DNA of 38,094 bases, from positions 1-38,094 of the forward strand of contig JAQCGR010000003.1 of the NCBI GenBank assembly GCA_027619995.1. Reading direction: 5' to 3'. This stretch comes from Pseudomonadota bacterium (GTDB lineage: Bacteria > Pseudomonadota > Alphaproteobacteria > CADEGL01). The notes below the pieces were generated by a model. It saw only the letters and a list, made by a program, of their open reading frames with translations. It was not told the origin of the DNA and did not search any database. This document shows positions 1 to 9,505 of this stretch, piece by piece. The position numbers and the translations under genes were made by a program. Within the stretch, counting starts at the first letter, position 1, and every line of letters starts with the position of its first letter.

Positions 1-247
1 CCACTGAATTATATGTAAGAAATAGACGAAAGCCGCATCAAATGGTTCGGTTACATGGGAAATGCGGGTGAAGATCGTTTTCATCGCACTCGGCCCGAGC
101 GAAACCCCGGACACGGACGAGCGCTGGATCCGCCTGACCGCTTCGCTCGCCGAATAGCCGCCCCCGCGCTTCCAGAGCGAATACCCGAACGAGAAACGGG
201 CGGAGCCTCGCGGCCCCGCCCGTCGTCTTTAACCAAAGTCGGGTTGG

Positions 248-1591
248 TTAGGCCGCTTCCTTGATCGCTTCCGTCAGGGTGTCGACGATCTGGTCGATTT
301 GGCCCTTGGAGATGATCAGCGGCGGGCTCATGGCCAGGATATCGGCCGTGTAGCGGACCAGGACGCCCTTGTCGTAGCACTTGTTGAAGATGTCGTAGCC
401 GCGCGTGCCCGGCGCATCCTTGCGCGGCTCGAACTGCACGGCGCCCATGATGCCGAAGTCGCGCACATCCACCACGGGGCCGAGATCGGCCATCGAATGC
501 ATGGCGTCCTGCCAATAGGACTCCAACTCGGCCGCGCGCTCGAACAATCCCTCGCTCTGATAGACGTCCAGGGTGGCGAGGCCGGCCGCCGCGGCCAGCG
601 GATGGGCCGAATAGGTGTAACCGTGGGTCAGCTCGACCGCATAGGGATTGTCGCCCTGCATGAAGGCGTCATGGATGAACTTGCGGCAGAACACGGCGCC
701 CATCGGCACCGTCGCGTTGCTCAAGCCCTTGGCCGTGGTCATCAGGTCGGGCACGACGCCGAAGCGGTCGCCCGCGAAGGGCCTGCCCAGACGGCCGAAG
801 CCGGTGATGACCTCGTCGAAGATCAGCAGCAAACCATGCTTGTCGCAAATCGCGCGCAGGCGTTCGAGATAGCCCTTGGGCGGCACCAGCACGCCGGCCG
901 AACCGGCCACCGGCTCGACGATCACCGCGGCGATGGTCGAGGCGTCGTGCAGGGCCACGATCTCCTCCAGCTCGTCGGCCAGATGGGCGCCCCATTCGGG
1001 TTGGCCGCGGCTGAACGCCATCTTGTCGATATTGTAGGTATGGGGCAGATGATCGACCCCGCCCAGCAACCCGCCATAGAGCTTGCGGTTGGGCGACATG
1101 CCGCCGACCGAGATGCCGCCGAAGCCGACCCCGTGATAGCCGCGCGCGCGGCCGATCAGGCGGGTGCGCTGCCCGTCGCCCTTCATCCGGTGATAGGCCA
1201 GCGCGATCTTGAGCGCGGTGTCGACCGATTCGGAGCCCGAATTGGTGAAGAAGACATGGTCGAGATCGCCGGGCGCGATGCGCGCCAGACGGGCGGCCAG
1301 CTCGAAGGGCGCGGGATGGCCCATCTGGAAGGACGGCGCGTATTCCATGCGCGCCACCTGTTCCTGCACCGCGCGCACGATCGGCTCGCGGCAATGGCCG
1401 GCATTGACGCACCAGAGGCCCGCCGTGCCGTCCAGCACCTTGCGACCGTCCTGGGTGGTGTAGTGCATGTCCTTGGCCTCGACCAGAAGCCGGGGCGCCG
1501 CCTTGAATTGGCGGTTTGCCGTGAACGGCATCCAAAAGGCCGACAGGTCGTTGGGCATACGGTCGTAAACGGAGTCAGATGCGCTCGCCAT
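248..1591 (-). CDS. class III (PLP) aminotransferase, omega-amino acid/beta-alanine--pyruvate transaminase-like
   Basis: 447 aa ORF; motifs FFTNSGSESVDTALKIA, RARGYHGVGFGGISVGGM, IVEPVAGSAGVLVPPKGYLERLR, LIFDEVITGFGRLG, TTAKGLSNATVPMGAV are typical of class III aminotransferases. Confidence 0.93.
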   Translation of the reverse strand: MASASDSVYDRMPNDLSAFWMPFTANRQFKAAPRLLVEAKDMHYTTQDGRKVLDGTAGLWCVNAGHCREPIVRAVQEQVARMEYAPSFQMGHPAPFELAARLARIAPGDLDHVFFTNSGSESVDTALKIALAYHRMKGDGQRTRLIGRARGYHGVGFGGISVGGMSPNRKLYGGLLGGVDHLPHTYNIDKMAFSRGQPEWGAHLADELEEIVALHDASTIAAVIVEPVAGSAGVLVPPKGYLERLRAICDKHGLLLIFDEVITGFGRLGRPFAGDRFGVVPDLMTTAKGLSNATVPMGAVFCRKFIHDAFMQGDNPYAVELTHGYTYSAHPLAAAAGLATLDVYQSEGLFERAAELESYWQDAMHSMADLGPVVDVRDFGIMGAVQFEPRKDAPGTRGYDIFNKCYDKGVLVRYTADILAMSPPLIISKGQIDQIVDTLTEAIKEAA

Positions 1592-1864
1592 GGCAATTCT
1601 CCCTCGAATTTGGGCCGGAAACGCGGAACTTGAGCCAGTTTATCACCTGTCGGGGGAGGGGCAAATGCGCTCGCGCCCCAGCGGATAGGGGCGGCGGAGC
1701 GCGTGGGCGGGATAGTCTTGGTAAATAAACATGGTTAATTTTAACAGCATTTTGTCAGTTCAAATGCCTGGCATGATTTATGCTTACTTCGACAGATAGA
1801 GAAATTCCTGTGGAAAGATAAAATTGTAGAAACCTTTTATTGAGTATGCGTAGGATAGATTGCC

Positions 1865-2236
1865 ATGACGAGCATATCCGCAATCCGGCTTCCCGGAACC
1901 CACGCCCCTCGGGCCGCGCATCCTGCCGCCCCCGTCGAGGCCGTCGCCCCCGCGGGATCCAACGATAGCTTCCCACCGCAGCGGGAGTCCGGTGCCGCAA
2001 GAACCGAACGGCGCAACCTGCCGGCCGTCATCCGGGCGCCGCGGACGGAGGCGGCTGCGCCGCGCCCGGCCGGCGTTTCGCTACCCTATCTGGCGCAGCA
2101 TATCGCCCAGGAAATCCTGGGCCCGTCGCGCATGGCCCTCGATCTGCGCTTTCACCACCATCCCGGCCTCGACGCCTATGCCGCCATGCAGATGGCGGAG
2201 CCGGAGCTGCCCGCCCAACGTCGCGCCTGGGCCTGA
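1865..2236 (+). CDS. small hypothetical protein with C-terminal 'PYLAQHIAQEILG' segment
   Basis: 123 aa ORF starting just downstream of an AT-rich intergenic stretch; Pro/Ala-rich N-terminus then a better-looking C-terminal segment. Confidence 0.6.
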   Translation: MTSISAIRLPGTHAPRAAHPAAPVEAVAPAGSNDSFPPQRESGAARTERRNLPAVIRAPRTEAAAPRPAGVSLPYLAQHIAQEILGPSRMALDLRFHHHPGLDAYAAMQMAEPELPAQRRAWA

Positions 2237-2307
2237 AGTCGATGCCCCGATAGCCGCGGCCTGATAGACTGGCCGTCCTATTGGAGGCTGGCGGCGAGGG
2301 CGCGGAC

Positions 2308-3294
2308 ATGACCGAAGACAACAAGAGGGGCAAGCCGCCCGCCACCGATCAGCGGGCCATGAACCAGCCGCGCTACACCGGCATTCCGACCTTCATGCGC
2401 GCGCCCTATTGCCCGAACCCGGCCGAGCTGGATATCGCCATCGTCGGCGTGCCCTATGACGGTGGCGTGACCAACCGGAGCGGCGCGCGCCACGGGCCAC
2501 GCGAAATCCGCAACAGCTCCAGCCTCATGCGCGCGATCCACCATGTCAGCCGGATCAATCCCTTCGACATCTGCCGGGTTGGCGATCTGGGCGATATCGA
2601 GCTGCCGCATCTGTTCGATATCGCCGCGACGGTGGACGACATCGCCGCCTTCTACGCCGATCTGCACGCAGCCGGCGCCGCGCCGTTGAGCGCAGGGGGC
2701 GATCACGCCATCACCTATCCGATCTTCAAGGGAATCGCCGCGCATCGGCCCGTCGGCATGGTCCATATCGACGCCCATACCGATACCTGGGACGAATTCC
2801 TGGGCTGCAAATTCATGCATGGCACGCCCTTCCGCCGGGCCGTGGAGGATGGCCTGCTCGACCCCAAACGCACCATCCAGATCGGTATCAGAGGCGCCCA
2901 GAATACCGAGGAGGGTTGGCGCTTCTCCCTCGAAAGCGGCATGCGTGTGGTCTGGATGGAGGAATTCACCGAGATGGGGGTCGAGGCGGTGATCGCCGAG
3001 GCCCGCCGGGTGGTCGGCGACGGCCCGACCTATGTGTCCTTCGATGTCGACGGGCTCGACCCGGTCTTCGCGCCCGGCACGGGCGCCCCCGAAGTCGGCG
3101 GATTGACGACGATCGAAGCCCAACGCCTGATCCGCGGATTGCGCGGCCTGGATATCGTGGGCGGCGATGTGGTCGAGGTCTCGCCGCCCTTCGATCCCAG
3201 CGGCAACACGGCCTTGGTCGGCGCCACGATGCTTTACGAAATCCTCTGCATCCTGGCCGAAGCGACTGCCAAGAGGCGCACCCGCGCGACCTAG
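2308..3294 (+). CDS. speB: agmatinase-family ureohydrolase
   Basis: ORF track 2281-3294; likely start at ATG 2308 (MTEDNKRGK). Ureohydrolase metal motifs GGDHAITYP, HIDAHTDT, SFDVDGLDPVFAPGTGAPE. Substrate (agmatine vs other guanidino compound) not resolvable. Confidence 0.9.
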   Translation: MTEDNKRGKPPATDQRAMNQPRYTGIPTFMRAPYCPNPAELDIAIVGVPYDGGVTNRSGARHGPREIRNSSSLMRAIHHVSRINPFDICRVGDLGDIELPHLFDIAATVDDIAAFYADLHAAGAAPLSAGGDHAITYPIFKGIAAHRPVGMVHIDAHTDTWDEFLGCKFMHGTPFRRAVEDGLLDPKRTIQIGIRGAQNTEEGWRFSLESGMRVVWMEEFTEMGVEAVIAEARRVVGDGPTYVSFDVDGLDPVFAPGTGAPEVGGLTTIEAQRLIRGLRGLDIVGGDVVEVSPPFDPSGNTALVGATMLYEILCILAEATAKRRTRAT

Positions 3295-3410
3295 TTAAGC
3301 GGCCGAGTGAAGCGACCTAGTGATGCCGGGGCCGAGTTGCTATCGTCCCGGGCCTTCCGAATTCGCGAACCGAAACGCGAATCGCCACCGAAAAAAACGG
3401 ACGATCCACC

Positions 3411-4925
3411 ATGGCCGACACCGTCAAATCCCTTCTTCGCGCGCCCGCCGATGCCCCGGCGATCCTGGCCCCGGACAGCCCGGCGCTGAGCCACGGGGCC
3501 CTGCGCGCCCATGTCGAGCGCACCGTCGCGCGGCTCAACGAGTTGGGGATCGGACGCAACGACCGGGTTGCCATCGTGCTGCCCAACGGCCCGGAGATGG
3601 CCAGCGCCTTTGTCGCCATCGCCGCCGGGGCAACCACCGCGCCGCTCAACCCCGCCTATCGGGACGAGGAATTCGAATTCTATCTCTCCGATCTGGGCGC
3701 CAAGGCCCTGGTGCTGGAGGCCGGCGCCGACTCCCCCGCCATCGCGGTGGCCGAACGCCTCGGCGTTCCGATCTTGCGCCTGGAAGCGCGGCGCGATGAA
3801 GGCGCGGGGCTGTTCGATCTTCTGGGCGATGCCGGCGGCGCACCGGAATCGGGCGGCATGGCGGAGCCGGACGATATCGCCCTGGTACTGCACACCTCGG
3901 GCACGACATCCCGGCCCAAGATCGTGCCCCTGGCCCAGACCAATATCTGCGCAACGGCGCGGCATATCGGTGAAACTCTCGCGCTGAAACCGGCCGACCG
4001 CTGCCTCAACATCATGCCGCTGTTCCATATTCACGGCCTGATGTCGGCCGTGCTCTCCAGCCTGGCGGCGGGCGCCAGCGTCTATTGCTCGCCGGGCTTC
4101 AACGCCCTCAAATTCTTCTCCTGGATGGAGGAGGCCGGACCGAGCTGGTACACGGCCGTGCCGACCATGCATCAGGCTATCCTCAGCCGGGCCGCGCGCA
4201 ACCAGGCGACCGTCGACAAGGCGAAGCTGCGGTTCATCCGCTCCTCCTCCTCCTCCCTCGCGCCCCAGGTCATGGCCGAGCTGGAGCAGGTCTTCGGCGC
4301 CCCGGTCATCGAATCCTACGGCATGACCGAAGCGGCGCATCAGATGACCTCGAATCCCCTGCCGCCGCGCGAGCGCAAGCCGGGTTCGGTCGGCGTCGCC
4401 GCCGGGCCGGAGGTTGCGATCATGGGGAAGGATGGCGCCCTGCTGCCCGCAGAGACCGAGGGCGAGGTCGTGATCCGCGGCCCCAATGTCACCGGGGGCT
4501 ATGAGAACAACCCCGAAGCCAATGCCGGCGCCTTCACCGACGGCTGGTTCCACACCGGCGACAACGGCGTGATGGACGACGCCGGCTATCTGCGCATCAC
4601 CGGGCGGATCAAGGAGATCATCAACCGCGGCGGCGAGAAAATCTCGCCCCGCGAGGTCGACGAGATCCTGATGGATCATCCCGCGGTCGCCCAGGCCGTC
4701 ACCTTCGCCATGCCCCATGACAAGCTGGGCGAAGAGGTCGCCTGCGCCATCGTCCTGCGCGAAGGCGCCACGGCCGAGGAGCGCGAGATCAGGGATTTCG
4801 CTGCCACCCGCCTCGCCGATTTCAAGGTGCCGCGCAAGGTTCTGTTCCTCGAGGAAATCCCCAAGGGGGCGACCGGCAAGCTGCAACGCATTGGCCTGGC
4901 CAAGCAATTGGGCCTGGCCCCGTGA
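3411..4925 (+). CDS. AMP-dependent acyl-CoA synthetase/ligase (oxalate--CoA ligase-like)
   Basis: 504 aa; ANL motifs LVLHTSGTTSRPKIVPL, ESYGMTEAAHQM, DGWFHTGDNG, GRIKEIINRGGEKISPREVDE, PKGATGKLQR. Confidence 0.9.
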   Translation: MADTVKSLLRAPADAPAILAPDSPALSHGALRAHVERTVARLNELGIGRNDRVAIVLPNGPEMASAFVAIAAGATTAPLNPAYRDEEFEFYLSDLGAKALVLEAGADSPAIAVAERLGVPILRLEARRDEGAGLFDLLGDAGGAPESGGMAEPDDIALVLHTSGTTSRPKIVPLAQTNICATARHIGETLALKPADRCLNIMPLFHIHGLMSAVLSSLAAGASVYCSPGFNALKFFSWMEEAGPSWYTAVPTMHQAILSRAARNQATVDKAKLRFIRSSSSSLAPQVMAELEQVFGAPVIESYGMTEAAHQMTSNPLPPRERKPGSVGVAAGPEVAIMGKDGALLPAETEGEVVIRGPNVTGGYENNPEANAGAFTDGWFHTGDNGVMDDAGYLRITGRIKEIINRGGEKISPREVDEILMDHPAVAQAVTFAMPHDKLGEEVACAIVLREGATAEEREIRDFAATRLADFKVPRKVLFLEEIPKGATGKLQRIGLAKQLGLAP

Positions 4926-5902
4926 AGATCTGCGTCTTCGGCGCGGGCGCGATCGGCGGCTATCTGGGCGTCCAGCTTGCCCTGGCCGGGCAAGAGGTCA
5001 GCCTGATCGCGCGCGGCCCGCATCTGGCCGCGATGAAGGAAAACGGCCTGGCTCTGCGCATCGACGGCGAGGAGCGGGTGGCCCGCCCGCTCTGCACGGA
5101 CGATCCGGCCGAAGCCGGGGTGCAGGATTTCGTCATCATCGGCCTCAAGGCCCATTCCGTGCCGGGGGTGGTCGAGGCTATGCAGCCCCTGCTCGGCCCC
5201 GACACCGCCATCGTCTCGGCCGTCAACGGCGTGCCCTGGTGGTATTTCCACGAACTGGGCGGCCCCCATGACGACGCGCGACTCGAAGCGGTCGATCCCG
5301 GCGACGTGCAATGGAACGGGCTCGGGCCGGAACGCATGATCGGCTGTGTCGTCTATCCCGCCTGCGAGGTGGTCGAGCCGGGCGTGATCGAGCATATCGA
5401 CGGCGACCGTTTCACACTGGGCGAGCCTTCGGGCGAGAAGACCGAACGGATCGCGCGCATTTCCGGCGCCATAATTGAGGCTGGCCTGAAGGCCCCGGTG
5501 CGGCCCAATATCCGCGACGAAATCTGGGTCAAGCTTTGGGGCAACCTGGCCTTCAATCCGCTGAGCGCCCTGACCCATGGGACCCTGGACGTGATCGCCA
5601 CCGATCCCGGTACCCGCGTCGTGGCCAAGGCCATGATGCTGGAAGCGAAGGCCGTGGGCGAGGCGCTGGGCGTGCGCTTTCGCATCGATATCGAGAAGCG
5701 GATCGACGGGGCGGGCGCGGTCGGCGCGCATAAGACCAGCATGTTGCAGGATCTCGAACGCGGGCGGCCGATGGAAATCGACGCCATCGTGACGGCGGTC
5801 CAGGAGATGGGCCATCTCGTCGGGATTGAAACGCCGACGATCGACACGATCCTCGCCCTGGTGCGACAACGGGCGCGCATCGCCGGCTGCTACGCCAGCT
5901 GA
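4922..5902 (+). CDS. panE: 2-dehydropantoate 2-reductase family protein
   Basis: N-terminal Rossmann MKICVFGAGAIGGYLGVQLALAG; KAHSVPGVVEAMQPLL, NGVPWWYF; GTG start overlaps the stop of the upstream ligase (GTGA). Confidence 0.88.
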   Translation: MKICVFGAGAIGGYLGVQLALAGQEVSLIARGPHLAAMKENGLALRIDGEERVARPLCTDDPAEAGVQDFVIIGLKAHSVPGVVEAMQPLLGPDTAIVSAVNGVPWWYFHELGGPHDDARLEAVDPGDVQWNGLGPERMIGCVVYPACEVVEPGVIEHIDGDRFTLGEPSGEKTERIARISGAIIEAGLKAPVRPNIRDEIWVKLWGNLAFNPLSALTHGTLDVIATDPGTRVVAKAMMLEAKAVGEALGVRFRIDIEKRIDGAGAVGAHKTSMLQDLERGRPMEIDAIVTAVQEMGHLVGIETPTIDTILALVRQRARIAGCYAS

Positions 5903-5945
5903 CCCGGTAACGCCCGGTAACGCCAACTAACGAAGGAGGACGACC

Positions 5946-7328
5946 ATGGAATTCGACGCCGTCCTCCTTTCTCGCATCCAGTTCGGCTTCACCCTCGCCT
6001 TCCATATCCTGTTTCCGACCCTGACCATCGGGCTCGGCCTTCTCCTGGTCTTCGTCGAGGCCCAATGGCTGCGCACGCGGGACGAAGCCTGGCGGACCCT
6101 CTGGCGCTTCTGGATCAGGATCTTCGCCCTGGCCTTCGGCATGGGCGTGGTCAGCGGCGTCGTGCTGTCCTTCGAATTCGGCATGAACTTCTCGCGCTTT
6201 TCCGCCGCGACGGGCGAAGTGCTGGGCCCCCTGCTCGGCTACGAGGTGATGACCGCTTTCTTCCTCGAGGCCGGCTTCCTGGGAATCATGCTGTTCGGCT
6301 GGAAGCTGGTCGGCGACCGCCTCCATTTCATGGCGACCTGCATGGTCGCCGTCGGCACCTCGATCTCGGCCTTCTGGATTCTCGCGGCCAATTCCTGGAT
6401 GCACACCCCCGCCGGCTTCGAACTGGTCGACGGCGTGTTCAAGCCGGTCGATTGGGTGGCGGTGATCTTCAACCCCTCCTTCCCCTACCGCTTTCTGCAT
6501 ATGACCCTGGCCTCCTGGATGACGGCCTCCTTCGTCATGGCCGGGGTCTGCGCCCTGCTGATCCTGCGCGGCCGGACGGACGAAAGCCTGCGCGAGGGCT
6601 TCCGCCTCGCCCTGCTGACGGCGGCCATCGTCTCGCCCGCACAGATCTTCGTCGGCGATATGAGCGGTCTGGCCGTGCGCGAGTACCAGCCGATCAAACT
6701 GGCCGCGATCGAAGCCGTCTGGGAGACCGAGGGTGCCGTCCCCTTTCATATCTTCACCTGGCCGGACATGGAGGCCGAGGAGAACCGCTTCTCGATCTCG
6801 ATCCCCTACGGCGCCAGCCTGATCACGACCCATGACCCGGAGGGCGTGATCCAGGGCCTCAAATCCGTCCCCCCCGAGGACCGGCCCTATGTGCCGCTGG
6901 TCTTCTTTTCCTTCCGCATCATGGTCGGGATCGGCTTTGCCCTGCTCGGCCTCGCGATGTGGGGGGTATGGCTGCGACGCAAGGGCCGGCTGTTCGAGGC
7001 GAAACTATTCCAGCGGGCCTGTGTCGCGGCGATGCCGCTGGGCTTCGTCGCCACCATCATGGGTTGGATCACGGCGGAGGCCGGGCGCCAGCCCTGGGTC
7101 GTCCAGGGCCTGATGCGCACGAAGGACGCGGCCAGCGATCTCGCGCCGGAATCGGTCGCCACCTCTCTCCTGCTGTTCTTCGTCGTCTACAATCTCTTGC
7201 TGGGCACCTTCCTGTATTTCCTTTGGCATCTGATCCGGCGCGGACCTGACACCGAGCCCGAGCCGAACCGGGCGCCGGAGGACGAGCAGCCGCGCCTGGC
7301 GAGCTGGCACGGCGCGGACGGGAGCTGA
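5946..7328 (+). CDS. cydA: cytochrome ubiquinol oxidase subunit I (bd-type, short Q-loop/CIO-like)
   Basis: 460 aa; RIQFGFTLAFHILFPTLTIG, EFGMNFSRFSAATGEVLGPLLGYEVMTAFFLEAGFLGIMLFGW, GWITAEAGRQPWVVQGLMRT. Length and compact Q-loop suggest the CIO subtype. Confidence 0.95.
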   Translation: MEFDAVLLSRIQFGFTLAFHILFPTLTIGLGLLLVFVEAQWLRTRDEAWRTLWRFWIRIFALAFGMGVVSGVVLSFEFGMNFSRFSAATGEVLGPLLGYEVMTAFFLEAGFLGIMLFGWKLVGDRLHFMATCMVAVGTSISAFWILAANSWMHTPAGFELVDGVFKPVDWVAVIFNPSFPYRFLHMTLASWMTASFVMAGVCALLILRGRTDESLREGFRLALLTAAIVSPAQIFVGDMSGLAVREYQPIKLAAIEAVWETEGAVPFHIFTWPDMEAEENRFSISIPYGASLITTHDPEGVIQGLKSVPPEDRPYVPLVFFSFRIMVGIGFALLGLAMWGVWLRRKGRLFEAKLFQRACVAAMPLGFVATIMGWITAEAGRQPWVVQGLMRTKDAASDLAPESVATSLLLFFVVYNLLLGTFLYFLWHLIRRGPDTEPEPNRAPEDEQPRLASWHGADGS

Positions 7329-7330
7329 CG

Positions 7331-8347
7331 ATGGATTTCTCCTTCGACCTGCCTCATCTCCTGCCCTTGATCTGGGCCCTGGTCATCGCCTTCGGCGTCG
7401 CGATGTATGTCGTGCTGGACGGCTTCGACCTCGGTATCGGCATTCTCTTTCCCTTCGTGCCGAACGACCGCGACCGGGACCGCATGATGGCCAGCGTGGC
7501 ACCGGTCTGGGACGGCAACGAGACCTGGCTGGTGCTGGGCGGCGCCTCCCTGTTCGGCGCCTTCCCCCAGGCCTATGCCCAGCTTCTGCCCGCCTTCTAT
7601 CTTCCGCTCGCCCTGTTCCTCTTCGCCCTGATCTTCCGGGGCATTTCCTTCGAGTTCCGCGCCCGGTCCGAGCGGTCGCCACCGCTGTGGAACGCCGCCT
7701 TCGCCTGCGGCTCCACCATCGCGGCCTTTTCCCAGGGCCTGGTCCTGGGCGCCTTCGTCGAAGGCGCGGGCGCCAGCACGGAGGCCTCGACCCCGTTTTC
7801 CTGGCTGTCGCCCTTCTCGGTCATGGTCGGGCTGGGCCTGGTCTGCGGCTATGCCCTGCTGGGCGCGACCTGGTTGATCCTCAAGACCGAGGGGTTGCTG
7901 CAGGCCTGGTGCGACCGCGCGGCGAAGCGGCTGCTGATCGGTGTGCTGGTCTTCATCGGAATCGTCAGCCTGTGGACGCCCTTTGCCGAGCCAGAGATCG
8001 CCGCGCGCTGGTTCTCCTGGCCCCGGATCGCCTATCTCTCGCCCGTGCCGATCCTGACCGGGGTGCTGGCCCTGGCCCTCTGGCGGGCGTTGGCGGCGGG
8101 CCGCGAAAGGGCGCCGTTCCTCTACTCCATCGCCCTGATCCTGCTGGCCTATATCGGGTTGGGGGTCAGCCTATGGCCCTATGCCGTGCCGCGCGAAATG
8201 ACCATCTGGCAGGCGGCGGCCGGCCCCATGACCCAGGGATTCCTACTGATCGGGGTGGCCGTGATGATCCCGCTGATCCTGATCTACACGGCATACACCT
8301 ACCGGGTTTTCCGGGGTAAGGTGCGCGAAGAAGACACCTATCACTGA
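7331..8347 (+). CDS. cydB: cytochrome d ubiquinol oxidase subunit II
   Basis: 338 aa hydrophobic; YVVLDGFDLGIGILFPFV, PVWDGNETWLVLGGASLFGAFPQAYA, FRGISFEFR; 2 nt downstream of subunit I. Confidence 0.95.
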   Translation: MDFSFDLPHLLPLIWALVIAFGVAMYVVLDGFDLGIGILFPFVPNDRDRDRMMASVAPVWDGNETWLVLGGASLFGAFPQAYAQLLPAFYLPLALFLFALIFRGISFEFRARSERSPPLWNAAFACGSTIAAFSQGLVLGAFVEGAGASTEASTPFSWLSPFSVMVGLGLVCGYALLGATWLILKTEGLLQAWCDRAAKRLLIGVLVFIGIVSLWTPFAEPEIAARWFSWPRIAYLSPVPILTGVLALALWRALAAGRERAPFLYSIALILLAYIGLGVSLWPYAVPREMTIWQAAAGPMTQGFLLIGVAVMIPLILIYTAYTYRVFRGKVREEDTYH

Positions 8348-8357
8348 CGGATCGAAT

Positions 8358-8615
8358 ATGATCGACGGCCCTTATGGAATGGCCGGCCTGCCTCGCGCAC
8401 GCCGCCAGAATCGACGCAGACCTCGCCCCCAGCGGGTGCCCGGCACGGTGAAATCGCCCTGCACCGGCGTCTGCACCCTGGACGAGAGCACCGGCTTCTG
8501 CCGCGGCTGTCACCGCAGCCTGGTGGAAATCCGCGACTGGATGATCCTGGACGACGACGACCGCCGCGCGATCATGGCCAAGGTCGTCGTGCGCCGGGGC
8601 GTGGTGCCGGAATAA
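8358..8615 (+). CDS. DUF1289 domain-containing small protein
   Basis: 85 aa; Cys motif SPCTGVCTLDESTGFCRGCHRSLVEIRDW matches the DUF1289 pattern; 10 nt downstream of cydB. Confidence 0.85.
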   Translation: MIDGPYGMAGLPRARRQNRRRPRPQRVPGTVKSPCTGVCTLDESTGFCRGCHRSLVEIRDWMILDDDDRRAIMAKVVVRRGVVPE

Positions 8616-8728
8616 GACCCCGGCTCCCAAACTCTTCTCGGTCGACGATCAGTATTCCGCTGGTGTGACGTCCGGTCGGAGGCAGTAGGCTTCCGGCAGA
8701 AAAATCCGAACAGCTACAGGAGAGGGAT

Positions 8729-9487
8729 ATGAGCGATCAGCGCGTCGCCATCGTCACCGCCGCCGGCAAGGGGATCGGCGCGGCCTGCGCCAAGGGCCTG
8801 GACGACTCCGGGCACAAAGTCGTTCTCATGTCGATTTCGGGCGGCGCTATCGGCCTGGCCGAGGAACTCGGCGGGGTCGGCATGAAGGGCTCCGTCCTCG
8901 AAACCAAGGATCTGGAAGCCCTGGTCAAACTGGCCATGGATACCTATGGCCGCATCGACAGCGTGGTCGTGAACACCGGCCATGGTGAGGGCACCACGGA
9001 ATACACTTACGGATCGGGCTATCACGCCGACGATACGGTCGAGCGCAAGCTGCTCGATATCGATGACGAGGCTTGGCATGGCGGCCTCGACCTCTATGTC
9101 ATGGCCACGATTCGCATGGCCCGTCTGGTGACGCCGATCATGCAGAAGCAGGGCGGCGGCGTGTTCCTCAACATCTCGTCCTTCGGCGCGACCGAGGCGC
9201 GGGCCGCCTCGCCCATGAGCATCCTGCGCGGCGGGTTGCACGGCTTCGCCAAGCTCTATGCCGACCAATACGCCCGCGACAATATCCGCATGAACAACCT
9301 GCTGCCCGGCTTCATGATGAATGTCGAGTTGAGCGAGAAGGCCGCCAACGGCATTCCCCTGGGCCGCAGCGCCACCGAGCGCGAATTGTGCGGCACGGTC
9401 GCCTATCTCTGCTCGCCCGAGGCCGGCTACGTCACGGGCCAGAACATCCTGATGGACGGCGGCGGCAACCGCGCCATTCCGCACTGA
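8729..9487 (+). CDS. SDR family oxidoreductase
   Basis: 252 aa; AIVTAAGKGIGAACAKGL N-terminal cofactor motif, NISSFGA, C-terminal TGQNILMDGGGNRAIPH. The canonical YxxxK is atypical (LHGFAKLYADQYARDN). Confidence 0.85.
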   Translation: MSDQRVAIVTAAGKGIGAACAKGLDDSGHKVVLMSISGGAIGLAEELGGVGMKGSVLETKDLEALVKLAMDTYGRIDSVVVNTGHGEGTTEYTYGSGYHADDTVERKLLDIDDEAWHGGLDLYVMATIRMARLVTPIMQKQGGGVFLNISSFGATEARAASPMSILRGGLHGFAKLYADQYARDNIRMNNLLPGFMMNVELSEKAANGIPLGRSATERELCGTVAYLCSPEAGYVTGQNILMDGGGNRAIPH

Positions 9488-9505
9488 TCTGCTACGAGCC
9501 TGTTT

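Noticed and set aside
1-60. Left edge as the partner end of the right-edge IS (shared CCACTGA)
   Set aside because: Only seven bases shared and the orientation does not fit an inward-facing terminus; not enough to call a composite transposon.
62-157. 31-codon ORF MRVKIVFIALGPSETPDTDERWIRLTASLAE at the left edge
   Set aside because: Possibly a short or truncated gene, but too short and without a recognisable family to call.
299-1633. Long ORF on + strand antisense to the aminotransferase (444 aa)
   Set aside because: Shadow ORF in high-GC DNA; His/Arg/Gly-rich with no recognisable motifs.
3291-4907. 538 aa minus-strand ORF antisense to the acyl-CoA ligase
   Set aside because: Shadow ORF; composition (Gly/Arg/His-rich) and absence of motifs fit frame-mirroring, while the plus strand encodes a clear ANL enzyme.
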